Shown here piece by piece: positions 22,791-35,196 of a DNA stretch of 64,000 bases. Numbering within the stretch: the stretch's first letter is position 1; each line of letters begins with the position of its first letter. The DNA comes from Atrina japonica. Its lineage: Eukaryota > Mollusca > Bivalvia > Pterioida > Pinnidae. Position numbers and translations under genes: made by a program. The notes below the pieces were generated by a model. That model was not told the origin of the DNA. It searched no databases and saw only the letters and a list, made by a program, of their open reading frames with translations. Where the stretch lies: assembly GCA_030159075.1 (NCBI GenBank), contig BROG01000639.1, positions 124,001-188,000 of the forward strand, written 5' to 3'.

Positions 22791-24156
22791 ATAGATGTAT
22801 ATATCACGGGTAATTATCGTGACTATAATAACTCAGATTGAGATTTCACTATCTCTCCCTCAAAGCGGTGATATACATGTTAATTGTATGGTTTTTTACG
22901 GACAGGTGTGGGCAAAATGAATTCATGCCCAGCTTGCTTTTTTCTTACTAACGAAGACCTTTTTTAATTAGTATTTTTTCACATTTCTTAGAAAATCATA
23001 AGATTAATAAAGTTATTTTAACTTTACACAGACCGTTTTTTCCCGATATTACTACACACGGCGCTTACTTAATTGGTATAAATTGCCTTAGGGTCTACAG
23101 AACGAGTGTGTATGTTTTCAGAAATCAGTGATAATAGAATCTACATTCAAATCATCATCACAGACCCGGATATCACGTGACCTATGATTTATTGGTAACT
23201 GTTAGACCAAGTTGTGATAACACTGTCTATTATAACTATTCTAAAAGGCAGCAACATATAGCTTGTAAAATACAGATGACCTTATACCAAATTCCATCGT
23301 TTCAATTCTGCATCATAAAACGTGTCAATTTACTGACGAATTACATTGTTTAAAATTAATATTTATAATATTAAAGTGATTAAGTTATTTACAATGTTGG
23401 CTTTGTCTATTTGCATTTTGTATTGTGTATGTATTGAATTAATTACGGAAGATGTCTTTTCTCATTGAGGTTAAAAATTGGAATTTGCCTGGCCTGAAGT
23501 TGGGAATAGTGTGTAATACTGCACGTGCATAGACCCAAACATTATGTCATGCATATCTACTTACTTGTAAAAACATGTTTTATCGACGAAAGACTCTAGT
23601 TACCATAATTAATACGAATCACGAGGAGGTCATTGGAAAAGTCCTCCGAACTGGTTGCTCTCACTGTATACGCGTTAACCTTTCCCCCCTTGAATACCTG
23701 ATTTTTCAATTATTTATGACCAGTCTACGGTGGTCTGTGGGGTTGAAAGGGTTAAAACTTACCACGATCAACAAAGGTTTGCCAATGAAAAGTCTACTAT
23801 TGAAAGCAAAAGAGGACAGCAGGTTTATTACACGAATAAAATATTACTGATTAGCCGTGTGCTATTGACTATTTCATAGATCATGTGTGACTTTACTTGT
23901 ACAAAACATGGGTAAATGAATTATACACACTGATATATTCCATTACGGAAGTAAACTTTGCAATTGAAAAAACTGGTTTTAAATTAATTTATTATTAAAA
24001 TACTAGGCGATATGTATTGATTATGTCACTGCTTTCATCACAAATTAAAGGACAATAAATAATGTTGCTGACAGAAATATTTCTGTACGGAAAAGAAATT
24101 GCGATTGAAAAAATATTATCCACGTTAGATAGATGTATATATCACTGGTTATCATC

Positions 24157-24212
24157 TTTTACCGGTTTTGTATCTATGTCCTGGACATTCTATTGATTTA
24201 TACTTTGGTATC
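24157..24212 (+). mobile_element. Retroelement family 2 terminal motif
   Basis: Contains TTTTGTATCTATGTCCTGGA through ACTTTGGTATCTG. It lies just after the second copy of the 22.1-kb direct repeat. Confidence 0.8.
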
Positions 24213-25054
24213 TGCGATTTTTTATATATTTTAATAAAATTCATCACCAATATTATTTTGATTATAAATCATACATTTTCTCATGTTTTTTCAACTAGGA
24301 TATTTTTCAAATGTGAATTATTCCTTGGATATTCTCTATGACATACCGTTATATTTGCTAAATCAAATATATTAGAACTTCAATTTTGTTTGTATTTATC
24401 AAAAAGTCGCTTAAACATTTTTCATTTAGGAAGTTACTGATTTATATACATGCATGTATATAAAGAATGCTTGAATTATTTTTTTACTATGTCTTTTCCA
24501 ATGACTAATTTAGCCCAACAGGTCACCATTCTTTGTTTAATGTAAATGTTTATGGGCAATCCCATTGTTTACCGTAAACCATGTACTTAGGTGTAAATTT
24601 TAAACATTTTATAATAATGTACTAATTTAAAGTGTAAGTGATCTCGTTCAATCAAATTTAGTATTTGCAGATTGTCGTACATGTAAAAGACCATTAACAT
24701 GGAAAATTCTAAGACAAATTATATTCTCAAAAGTCAATAATTTACTCATCTGAGTGAAAAGTGAAATCTTGCAGATCATAAAAGGACTTCAGAATTTTCT
24801 CAACTGAGGTAAGGTTGTCAATAGGCAGTGTGAATCTCGTCCATAACAAATGTCCCAATTTATGTCCGATTCACTTAACTTCAATGTTTGAATATTATTC
24901 TTACCATAAGCTATGATTAATTATTTAATAACCAACCAAGAGGTATAAAACGCGTTAAAAATCAAGTAGGCAGCACGTTTTGTGGCATATTAAGTGCAAT
25001 ATATATATTCCTTTGTAAAAACATTAAAAACATCTTGTAAAATGCCAATACATG

Positions 25055-25055
<1 letters not shown>
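24213..25055. other. No recognisable feature
   Basis: AT-rich sequence. Nothing supported. Confidence 0.4.

Positions 25056-25058
<3 letters not shown>

Positions 25059-25147
<89 letters not shown>
25059..25147. repeat. (TA)n microsatellite
   Basis: Almost 90 bases of uninterrupted TA. ORFs on both strands that span it are artefacts. Confidence 0.98.
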
Positions 25148-25151
<4 letters not shown>

Positions 25152-25293
25152 GTATAATGTATATACTAAACGGTATTCAAGATGCAAGTAAATTAGTATA
25201 AGTACATTAGATAAGATAATTGACTCGGGACATTCACTGTAGCATATACACCGAACTAAATTCACACCGTCCCTATTGTAAACAATATAAATC

Positions 25294-25690
25294 TCAGATA
25301 CCAAAGTATAAATCAATAGAATGTCCAGGACATAGATACAAATCCGGTAAAAATGGATAGACATGGACCTCTGGAAATTTCCCGTCTGTGTCTATAGTAA
25401 GTAAAATGTCTAAGTATGAAGCGTGTGTGCTTGATTTTATTGTACCTTGAATTTCTAGTTCGCTGGGATATATCGCATTGACATATGTATGAAAATTGTC
25501 ATTATTAATTGACAAAACGTCGTCGATTTATCTAAATGTCAAATTAAAGGACACCGCTAAGTTTTTCTCTTCTTTTGATTCAGCAGTTTCTGAATGAAGT
25601 CTGCTTCGTATGAATAAAGGAACAGGTCGGCCAATAAAGGGGCACATTTGGTTCCCACAGGAATGCCGACAGTTTGTTGAAAGACCACAT
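25294..25690 (-). pseudogene. Retroelement family 2: RT core fragment fused to its 3' end
   Basis: Reading the minus strand downward from 25690: TVGIPVGTKCAPLLADLFLY, EADFIQKLLN, then a frame break, then IDD at 25520-25528 (the preceding Tyr codon is now TAA), then VLSINNDNFHTYVNAIYPSE and HASYLDILLTIDTDGKF to about 25376. There it jumps directly to the 3' terminal motif (25294-25375). The segment corresponding to 22315-22700 is deleted. The order of motifs matches the RT fingers-palm region of this family. Confidence 0.8.
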
Positions 25691-25734
25691 CTCCGACATT
25701 ACAAATTACACATTACACATTGTTCATTGTTAAG

Positions 25735-26480
25735 ACTAGGTGTATAGTAGGTGTTTATTTGGGTTTTTTCTAAATCAGTAAGCTTTTAGTTTTTTTTGCG
25801 GATTGAAGTTCACTGGCCATCTTTCTGTCCATTTGTGATTTTTTTAAGGATTTGGTTAAGTGTCTGTGCGTCTTGGTGGGTATTTTCAACGGTAATATAT
25901 ATTGATGTATCGTCTACAAATAGTTTTATGTTACACAAAGCCTCTCATACAATGTCATTGGTGGGTTCCTGAGGACCCCACCGTTTATTTGTATTAAATT
26001 AGACTCTTTGCTATTAAGACTTTTTGCTTCCCATGACTTTCAATTTGTACAGTAGTCCTTTATGCCACACTCTATCAAAGGCCTTCCTTATGTCAAAAGT
26101 ATAGCACTAACCTATTTACCATTATCTAGTGCTTTTGAGAATTCGTTTACAAATAAAGCAAAGCCTTGGGTAAAGCTAGATTGATGTGGTGACAAAAGGT
26201 TATAACTTATTATATGATTATAGTAATATTTGTAAATACATTTTGCAAATAGCTTACCAATGATACTTAGAAGAGAAATGGGCCTACAGTTTTCGATTTT
26301 TTAGGATATTTTTTATAAGACTGTGACAACATTTTGCAATTTTCCAAGAGTTTACGAATGTTCGTGTAGACAATAATAAATATAAAAGTTTAGATATATA
26401 TGAAGTGACGATATAGTTAGTTGTTTGTACTATATATTTGAGATAACTTTGACTGACAACTGTTGGATGGATCAATGTTA
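25735..26480 (-). pseudogene. CR1-like non-LTR reverse transcriptase, degenerate
   Basis: On the minus strand from about 26475: NSWKIAKCCHSLIKN, then NCRPISLLSIIGKLFAKCIY, SPHQSSFTQGF, NEFSKALDNGK, RPLIECGIKDY, INGGVLRNPPMTLYERLCNI and KLFVDDTSIYITVENTHQDA. These correspond to the YRPISLLS, HQSGF, WHKGL, GVPQGS and FADDT blocks of CR1-type RTs, with the catalytic box changed to FVDD and the QGS block altered. Frames switch and stops occur. It directly abuts the family 2 fragment near 25700. Confidence 0.75.
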
Positions 26481-26582
26481 ACTTAAGGTTATCTAAGAAA
26501 TACTTTCAACACAAAACAATGTATTAGAATGAAATCCTGAAATCATAAATGAAGTTAATTATTCATGAAAAATGAATATAAA

Positions 26583-26645
26583 AATCTGAGATACCAAAGT
26601 ATAAATCTTCAGAATGTCCAGGATATATAATATACAAATCTGATA
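26583..26645 (-). mobile_element. Retroelement family 2 terminal motif, diverged
   Basis: GAGATACCAAAGTATAAATC and AGAATGTCCAGGA with an ATATAATATACAAATCTGAT variant. It is more diverged than the other five copies. Confidence 0.7.
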
Positions 26646-26649
26646 AAAA

Positions 26650-27160
26650 GTTACAAGGCAATCTAGTTTACAGTGGTTTCAATATAGAATTAATCAGCAT
26701 ATTCTATCAACAAATTCTTACATGTATAGAGTACGTATAGTAAACAGTCCCTATTGTAATAGGTGTGAAACAGAAATAGAAACAATTGAACATGCCCTAT
26801 GAAAATGTGATTTTGTACAAAACTTCCTGAATGACTTTTCTGAATTATTAGACAATCTTTATATTCCTTTCCCATTAAATAAAGAAATTTCTATTTTTGG
26901 TACCTTTAATAATCCAAGTGGAATGTATTTTTTCAGTGGATAATATAATAATTTTATTAATTAAAAACTATATATATAAAACAAGATGCTTACAAAAATC
27001 ATTATCAATAAAATGTCTCACATTGTTAGTCTATAATCATTACAATATCTTATAATAAAATATATTGCAAACAGTAAGAGTGATAACCATAAACAGAATT
27101 TCCATAATAACTAGGATAAATGGAAGATGCTACTTAATACTGCGTAACCATGTATGATTT
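26650..27160 (+). pseudogene. L1-Tx1-type LINE, C-terminal fragment
   Basis: The plus-strand reading LQWFQYRINQHILSTNSYMY, then NSPYCNRCETEIETIEHAL and KCDFVQNFLNDF matches the Tx1-like L1 C-terminus with its Cys-x2-Cys-x7-His-x4-Cys knuckle. After it come IPFPLNKEISIFG and an IYKTR-like stretch. Stops at the L*K and SG** positions show decay. This is the part missing from the copy at 5316-7077. Confidence 0.8.
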
Positions 27161-27392
27161 ATAAATGAAATTGTACATATGTATGTACACAATATAATTA
27201 AATAGTACATTAAAAATGCTTTTATGCTTTAATTTATAGAATAAAGATACATGTAATAAACATGTATGTCATCTCATTTACATGTTTATATGAAATACAT
27301 ATATGATTTAATGTTTTTGTTTATAGTCTCCTCATCTGCAGCAACAAACATGTAGTACATTTATCCATATCTATGTCTACAGATAAACATCA

Positions 27393-27417
27393 GTCTGTCT
27401 GTCTGTCTGTCTGTCTG

Positions 27418-27475
<58 letters not shown>

Positions 27476-27518
27476 CAATACAAATGTGTAATAATAATAA
27501 TAATAATAATAGTAATAC
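27393..27518. repeat. Microsatellite cluster (TCTG)n, (CT)n, (AAT)n
   Basis: TCTG tetranucleotides to 27420, CT dinucleotides to 27472, then AAT trinucleotides from 27489 to about 27518. Confidence 0.97.
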
Positions 27519-27625
27519 TAGTTTTCAATTCAATGCAGAACTATAAAAAATTATTTAAGTTCTTTTTTAAGAAGGGAGATAACATTTAGTTTTCAGTTAA
27601 GTTAGAATCCATTAGAACTTTCGTG

Positions 27626-27626
<1 letters not shown>

Positions 27627-27675
<49 letters not shown>

Positions 27676-27679
27676 TATA

Positions 27680-27714
<35 letters not shown>
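27627..27714. repeat. (TA)n microsatellite
   Basis: TA dinucleotides with three AT-phase slips. Confidence 0.97.
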
Positions 27715-28905
27715 ACAGAAAAACACTCAAAGGACTATATATGATAGAGATGCCTATATACCCACCAATGAAATGAAAATTATGTATTTCTTGTAAAGTA
27801 CATGGTTGTACACATTATGAAGTTTAAGATTAGCACTTTACATACACACTGAAAACAAAAGTTTCCTTGTCAGGAAAGTGTCTTAAAATCGACACTAAAA
27901 TATGTATATTTTCAATATTTTATCTATTTCATTCTATTTTTGAGCCTTTGGGGGTAAAATGAAGTATGAGCACAGCCTTGGACAAGAAAGATATTCCACA
28001 CTCTATTGTATATGTTCATTAACTATTTTGTGTACGAAGGAAAATTTTGTCCAAAGCTGCGTTCAATATAAACAAACAACTTTTCATATGAACAACACGT
28101 CCATGGATTACGTCGTTGCTAAGGAGATTCTACTTCCGGTTGTTTTGACGGTCTACAGAAGGCGTTCATTTATTTTCGTCGAGGACCATACATAACAGAA
28201 ACAAACTATACTTGACAAACCAGGAAACCCCACTGTTGTTGCATAGGCTATAAATAGCTACAGTGGGTAGTTTTTTCTCTTTTTATCGCTGGGTCCATAT
28301 TACTGCGGCAATCATATTCTTAATACTAACTGGCAAATACTGAGTACTGTAATCAAAGTGCTAGGCTACAATGCTTTGTTTTTCTTTTATTCTTCGAATT
28401 CTCTGTCAATAGATCTGCTCGACAACTTTTCACTAAAGATAAGTAGAATCTACGGTAAACTTGCTTCCCTGAGAGATCGAATATGCCTAATTTTGGCCAT
28501 TTGGGTTACGCATTACCAACTGGTAACCCGTAATACGGGCTGTATACTACCGTAGACCCTTGGATCAGTGTTTTTTATCCATAGTAGATATACAATATGA
28601 TGAATTGACTACTATATGTAGGTCAGTTTACAGTTAGCCTGATCTGGTTGCTTGGTTCTAATGCATTTCTTTACCCGAGCGCCGAATACAGGCCAACTGC
28701 ACAGAATCTATTTTTAGAATGTTACATCTGAACTCCGGCATCATTTAAAAATAGGAGTATAGATCTATGAGGTAATCTATAGTACATTTTTTAGTTTTCC
28801 AAAGTAAGCAATACAAATACAAAATGTAAGGATATACAACTAGCGACTGCATTATCTTGTTGGGTCTTAAATCAGACCGTTTAACATTTTACACCTATTT
28901 TGCAT
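27715..28905. other. No recognisable feature
   Basis: ORFs at 27959-28195 and 28358-28555 show no domain or motif. Nothing else supported. Confidence 0.4.
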
Positions 28906-28911
28906 CTAAGT

Positions 28912-28976
28912 TAATGTGGCGTAATGGTTAGCACGTCGGATTGTGAACTCAAGGGTCCGGTTCGAGTCTGCTTGTC
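28912..28976 (+). repeat. tRNA-like sequence (pseudogene or SINE head)
   Basis: TGGCGTAATGGTTAGCACG resembles an A box region and GGTTCGAGTCT a B box; TTGTGAA sits where a His (GTG) anticodon loop would be. The anticodon stem does not pair cleanly and the acceptor stem is not closed, so a functional tRNA is unlikely. A T8 run at 28981-28988 would serve as a Pol III terminator. Confidence 0.45.
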
Positions 28977-29403
28977 GTTCTTTTTTTTCTTTTTATACTA
29001 TATTTTAAAAGGAATACATTTTACATATACATATATTTTTCACCAGATAAAATTTATCTGTGTAATAAACTTCATTTTGTTGAAATAATTTTTCACCAGA
29101 CTTAACACAAAATTTCATTAAGTCACTGGAGTTCCATTGACTTAACATGACCTTAAAATGACCTTTGGGGTCAAGAGAGCAAGTCAAAACTTTAGGCGAT
29201 ATGTAAAACCTGTTATGAAAACATGACCATCCACCATTTGGGGGCCGTTTTGGACCCTTATCATATATAGTCCTTTCACAAATTTTCGGCCACTTGGCCT
29301 TTATCAAGTGAAAGACGACAATATGTATATCAGTTACATAGTATTAAGTCTGCACAATACAAAGCTCCAGTGCAAATGTTTATGTTTTAAACTTCTTCAT
29401 TTT

Positions 29404-31272
29404 TAGCTCACCTGGCTATAGCCAGTGTGAACTTTTGCCATCACATTGCGTCCGTCGTCCGTCCGGCGTAAACTTTTCATTCAAAGATCTTCTCCTCTGA
29501 AACTACTGAGCCAATTGTAACCAAACTTGGTCACAATAGTCTTTGGGTGGTCCCTGTAACAAAGGTGTTTTTCAGGTTCGCACTCATCCAAGATGGCCGC
29601 CAGAAGGGAACATAATTAAACATTGGAAACACATTTACAGATCTTTTTCTCTGAAACTACTATCCCAATTGAAACCAAACTTGGTCATAATGGTCCTTGG
29701 ATGGACCCATTTAAAAATGTGTCTGGCAGGTCCAGGTGCTATCCAAGATGGCCGCCAGCAGAAAACATAGATTAACAATGAACCATACGGGAACACTTTC
29801 AAAGATCTTCTCCTCTGAAACTACTGAGCCAAATGGAACCAAACTTGGTCACAATAGTCTTTGGGTGGTCCCCTGTAAAAAGTGTTTTTCAGGTTCGCAT
29901 CTCATCCAAATTGGCGCCAGCAGGAAACATAATTTAACATTGGACCCTGTGGGAAAACATATTTACAGCTCTTTTTCTCTGGAACTACTATCCCATTACA
30001 ACCAAACTTGGTTACAATGGTTCGTGGATGAACCCATTTAAGAATATCTGATAGGTCCGGGTCCTATCCAAGATGGCCGCCAGCGCGAAACATAGTTTGA
30101 TGTTGGACCATATGGGAACATTTCCAAAGATCTCTGAAACCACTGGGCCAATGGGAACCAAACTTGGTCACAATTGTCATTGGGTGGTTTTTAACTGGTT
30201 CACACCTCATGTAAGATGGCCGCTAGGTGGGAACATAATTCAACATTAGATAAGAAAACATATTTACAGATCAGATTTCCAGCAGGAAACATAATTTAGT
30301 ATTGAACCTTAAAAATCAAAAGTCTTCTCCTCTGAAACCAGAGGGCCAATTGGAACCAAACTTGGTCACAATAGTCCTTGGGTGGTCCTCTGTATAAAAT
30401 GTATTTTTCAGGTTCACACCTCATCCACGATGTCTGCCAACAGGGAACATAATTTAACACTGGACTCTATAGGAAAACAAATTTTCATTTTTTTTCTCTG
30501 GAATAATGGAACTACTATCCCAATAAGAATCAAACTTTGTCACAATGATCATTTGGATGGACCTGTTTAAAACATGTTTCTAGCAGGTCCAGGTCCTATT
30601 CTAGATGGCCGCCAGCAAGAAACATAGTTTTACATTGGACCTTATAAGAAAATGCATTAAAGAGATCTCTGAAACTACTACATGGCCAATTTGAACCAAA
30701 CTTGGTTACAATGGTCCTTAAATGGTCCCGTATAAAAAAGTGTCCGGCAGATGGTCCACTTCTCATCCAAGATGGTCGCCAGCAGGGAACAAATTTTAAT
30801 ATTGGACCCTATGGGAAAGTACATTTAGAGATCCCCTCCGAAACTACTTGGCTAATTGGAACTAAACTTGGTCACAATGCTTCTTGTACCTATTTAAACG
30901 TGTCTGGCAGGTCTAGATCCTATCCAAGATGGCCAACAGCAAGAAACGTGGTTTAACATTGGACGGTATGGGAACACATTCAAAGATCTTCTCCTAAAAA
31001 ATCAATGGGCCAATTGGAACCAACCTTGGTCAGTATTACTTGGATCGTCCATTTTGAAAATGGTGTCCAGCAAGCCCACACCTCATCCAAGATGCCGCCA
31101 GTGTTGAACTTAGTTTAATATTGGACCATATTGGAACACTTTCAAAGACCTCCTCTGAAACCACTGTGCTAATTGGAATCAAACCTCGACACAATAGTCC
31201 CTGGGTAGTTCACTTAAAAAATTATGCCTCTTAAAGCCAGGTGAGCGATACAGGCTCTTGTGACCCTCTTGT
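29404..31272. mobile_element. Long element with AGCTCACCTGG ends and about 12 internal ~160-bp repeats
   Basis: The left end TAGCTCACCTGGCTATAGCC pairs with the right end GCCAGGTGAGCG at 31236-31247. The interior repeats a unit containing CTCTGAAACTACTGAGCCAA, ACCAAACTTGGTCACAAT, a GGTGGTCC or GATGGACC phrase and CCAAGATGGCCGCCAGCAGG, at about 29486, 29638, 29801, 29965, 30126, 30318, 30490, 30661, 30828, 30983 and 31145. Two unit types alternate over the first part (ACTGAGCC and ACTATCCC), giving a ~320-bp dimer. I recognise this type from bivalve genomes. There is no real coding frame; the ORFs are repeat translations. Confidence 0.82.
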
Positions 31273-34200
31273 TACTGTTCTGGTTTGCTATATATTATAT
31301 GTTAATAAAACTAATTAGATTTATTAGTAATGATAAGATAATTTCATAAGTGAATGCTATGGCCACGTCTATATTATGAAAAGGCTAAGCATGTAAAATG
31401 TAGTACATGTGGGTTAGCACTTGTTCATTAGTAAAATTAAGGAATGGTTAGTTTAGAATTAATTCATGTAGTGAGGCCAGATAAATTCGATATTCGGTTT
31501 CATGATGTCATTGGTTTATTAGTAAGTTTCAAGAATTGTCAGTTTATAATTGATTTATATTGGTAGGACCAGGGAGATGTAATACTTGGTTTTAGGTGGA
31601 AGTGTATAATTGTAACTGGGCCAAATGAAATATAAGTTTAAATTCACTATAATAAAGAAAAGAAGGGATGTTTGAAAATGTGCGATATTAGGTGTTTTGC
31701 TATATATAACATTGTAATTAGGTGAATCTCTGATAACTGACAAATTTTAGCGTTTACCATTGTAGTGTAGATTAAGATATATGTCATTGTTGTTTATATT
31801 AAAACTTGACTTTATCTATAAGCATACCTGGGCACTTTCTTTTATGCAATAAAACCACTCGGGTGGAAACCTAATAAAATCATATTCCTTATTTTATCAG
31901 ATTAACACAACAGCAGAATGTCATTTTGAAATGTCTGACATTTTCACTCGTTGTCAGTCAACAGAACAAAGAGGACAACAGAGAAAGGAACTCAGAAAAG
32001 ACTGAATATACTACTCATTTTCAATTCATCAAAATTGGAAATGAATAAACGCCAACACGGAGAGTTGACCAAACACTTTATGGTCAGTTTTACCACATAC
32101 GTAACGCTGAGTTACACGTTTTTCATGCTTTATGTACTTCAAAATTATGTTTAACCTATTCATCTCCTGAAATTACTAAGTATAAAATTGTGACAGGAAT
32201 AAAGTAGAACATTTGTTCTAATTCTTATACTTCTGACAATAAATCCCCATCAGACAGTACTTTAAACTGTATCAAGATGGACGTCGAGTGGAGTTAAATA
32301 ATTAATGAAAATTGGTTTAAATACCTAACAAGCGGGGTAAACAACCTCGGATCACGGGGTTACTTGAGAAAATCTAGATTAAATCGCTTGTTTACATACA
32401 TTCATATTGACAACGGGACAAAGATAACGTTTTCTTCTTATTACAAATCAGTGTTTAGTTTTATTCACACTATATTTCACAATATAAAACGTCGGGACAA
32501 AACATGAACTTAAAGAGTTAAGATTAAAAGACCACGTCGGCCATGTTTATAAAATTGTTAGATATCAATTACACGTAACAGACGAACACAATTGAACGCT
32601 ATATGACTTACAGGTATCAGTGTAATACGAAAATTTGTAGTATTGCGCATTTATAACGCATGTTATACACGTCCAAAATTGTATGTTGCACGCCTATCAA
32701 TACAACGTTTCCTTTCGTATCAGTAGTTTTAGAAAAACAATTCCGCTGAATACTGACCATATTTTGTATGTGACTGTAAACATAAGAAATGACAACATGT
32801 TTCACATTCAGTCACACCCAGAGTTTTAGAAACAACGGTTAAACTCATCGGAAAGGAATTCATGTTGGGGGCTACAGAACAGGACAGTACTTTATTGACT
32901 CATTTCAGACGACAAGAAAGTTTGTGTAATAACAATATAGTATGAACCATGTACTGTCAAATTATTGGGGAAAGGAAGCATAAAAATGCTCTAATAAAAT
33001 AGTAATGGTCGGGCATTCGTAAAAATGTATATTTATGCTTTTATTCGCCCTTTTATAAATTGGACTCGTCATCCAATGAATATCAAGTCACCAAAGATAA
33101 CTTACGTTTACAAGACTGGCGATGAACACTTAAATTCCACAGAAATAAAACAAAGGTGAAAACACACTGAATAGTAAAATGAAGTCCATATAATCATGCT
33201 GGTTGGATATATATATATTCTTCTGTAGTGTTATGATAAAATGCATTTCCGAATCCGAATCGTCGACAGACCTTTGGTCAGTTTATACTTCAAGACTCGG
33301 CATGTTGCGTACAGACATATCATTGTACAACATATTAACTAGATTCACTATTACTATCAGAAAATGCTAACTCAATAGCATTATCTAGAATCAATAAAAC
33401 CGAGTATAACTACACATAAAAGTCACAAACATGGATTACATAGCCACGTATTACATACCTTGAAACCACTGGACGCTTTTTCGTCAATACTCGGAAAGTT
33501 CCATTGTTATAGTCAGTACTGTTCTGTGCAAACAAACCTACCTAGCAATAAGCATTGAATGGACTGGTCTTTAAATACGATCATGTGATCTAAATCGGTC
33601 AATCATATGTCGGTCGACTGACTGTTATAGTGTCTTGGAATTCCCCTCGACAAATTTAAATATGAATTTGTGAATGAAAAGTTGAAATCGGAATATTAAT
33701 ACGTCATTGATATTTGAAGATCATGTGATGTATCCTGTCTCTATCGAAATGATATGTTAATGTTGGTTAACAATATCAATATGTCTTTGATTGTTAATAT
33801 GAACCAAATTTACTCCTGTCAAATCTAACTTGACGTAAACATCAACTTTGGCATTTAAAAATTGAAATTAGTTACATTTTGCATTTCTATCACAGTCTTA
33901 TTACCACAATATTAGTTTTGCTAGTTATGCGGTATTCAATATGCGTAGTTTTATAGAAATATGAGATAGAAAAACGTAGTCATGTCAATAATCAAAGCAG
34001 TTCTTTTGTCCAAGCTACACTTTAGATTTGCTCAGCTATTTATTTATAAAACAACAGGACACGATTTTGTCAATTAGAACTATATAACTCCATGGATTTG
34101 AAATGAAAGATAAAAAGCATATGGAAAGTTAACACTATGTGCATGTATTGCAACAGTGACAGTTTATATGTGAATAATTTAATTTTTTTGTTATACACCT

Positions 34201-34560
34201 CATTAGATTGGATGAAAATGCCAGGCTAAATCTGTGTTACCTACTTTGCTATGATGCAAGGAACTACGTCAGCCGTTGTTAGGACAACAAGTGTAGCTGT
34301 TGAATATATCATTGCGCTTCATCATCAGTTGTTTGTGATGTATCTTTTTAAATATCGTTATAAGAATCTAAAATTGAATTTAAAGGATTGTATTTTTCAC
34401 TTCTAATTCAATTATAAGGATTAACATTAACTTTTCAGTTGTTTGCTGAAAAATAACCAATGTTGAGGCAGAATACACTTTTTGTATTGCGCTAAATGGC
34501 TAGGTACACTAGGAAGTCCTGAACTATACCGCCTGAACGTATTATGGCCAGTACGTCAGA
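31273..34560. other. Long stretch with no recognisable feature
   Basis: About 3.3 kb of AT-rich DNA. ORFs at 31555-31743, 31951-32154 and 32617-32805 lack protein features. A minus-strand TTTCAAG|GTATGT near 33460 looks like a splice donor and could close an untranslated exon, but no coding exon supports it. Confidence 0.4.
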
Positions 34561-34588
34561 TGTACATGGTTAATTACATTTTTCAGTT

Positions 34589-34900
34589 ATGAATATTTTA
34601 GATAATCATGGTACCCCTTCTAAAAGCCGTCCATTGCCCAAGTTTCATACAGGTGATCGCGTACGTATCAGTAAAGTAAAACATACATTTGATAAGGGAT
34701 ACTTACCTAACTGGACCACGGAACTGTTCACGGTCCAGAAACGAGTACCTGGTCGTTATCATTATGTGTATTACATCCAGGATGATCATCAAGAACGATT
34801 GGAAGGTACGTTTCACGAATCTGAATTACATCCCGTTGTGAAAACAGATGATGTCTATGAAGTCGATGAGATTCTCGATCACAGAGCAACTACCCGATAG
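34589..34900 (+). CDS. Integrase C-terminal domain of a Polinton/Maverick-like element (fragment)
   Basis: The 103-residue frame reads FHTGDRVRISKVKHTFDKGY followed by LPNWTTELFTV at residues 19-49, then YIQDDHQERLEGTFHESELH and VYEVDEIL. This matches the SH3-like C-terminal part of the retroviral-type integrases of Polinton/Maverick elements and related transposon-derived proteins, with the start of a chromodomain-like segment at the end. The catalytic DDE core should lie upstream but is not visible in 34100-34588. The first Met is probably not the true start. The frame stops at the TAG ending at 34900; KWRGENIPRNEIV follows in the same frame after the stop and may be remnant. It is an old, broken copy. 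Confidence 0.6.
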   Translation: MNILDNHGTPSKSRPLPKFHTGDRVRISKVKHTFDKGYLPNWTTELFTVQKRVPGRYHYVYYIQDDHQERLEGTFHESELHPVVKTDDVYEVDEILDHRATTR

Positions 34901-35196
34901 AGTCATACGCCTAGTCCTACTTGGAAATGGCGCGGAGAAAACATACCTCGAAATGAAATTGTATCCTTTGTTCAAGTAATGAATTCTTCCCTTTACTATC
35001 ATCATAGCTTGCGTCGTTCATTTGGCTTTAAAAATGACAATATTCATTTCTGGGTGGTGGTTATGTTAAGTGGTTGTATGGGGTATATCATGCCTAATCC
35101 CAGTATGAAACTACCCTCCAAAACATTGAATCTATGAAGGATTCAAGTTCACACGTTTGAATCTATTCCTAAGGACTGCATTGATAGTGACACATT

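Larger units (their letters stand above)
21965..24130 (+). repeat. Mosaic of direct duplications around retroelement fragments
   Basis: 21965-22052 repeats at 22834-22925 (GTGGTGATATACATGTAGAT versus GCGGTGATATACATGTTAAT, and CAGGTGTGGG). 22060-22290 repeats at 23810-24120 (GGACAGCRGGTTTATTACA, ACTAGGCGATATGTATTGAT, CAGAAATATTTCTKTACGGA). All are direct repeats. Together with the RT fragment inside, this suggests repeated insertion or unequal exchange of related retroelement pieces. Confidence 0.7.

Noticed and set aside
24990..25364. ORFs on both strands across the (TA)n tract
   Set aside because: Microsatellite artefact; only the minus-strand tail from 25294 up belongs to real retroelement sequence.
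28912..28976. Functional tRNA-His gene
   Set aside because: A and B boxes are present, but the anticodon and acceptor stems do not pair properly.
29543..30956. Chain of plus-strand ORFs with LVTMVLGW and DGRQ phrases
   Set aside because: Translations of the ~160-bp internal repeat in different frames; the repeated phrases follow the DNA unit, not a protein domain.
33440..33480. 5' untranslated exon ending in TTTCAAG|GTATGT on the minus strand
   Set aside because: A single donor-like site with no partner acceptor or coding exon nearby.
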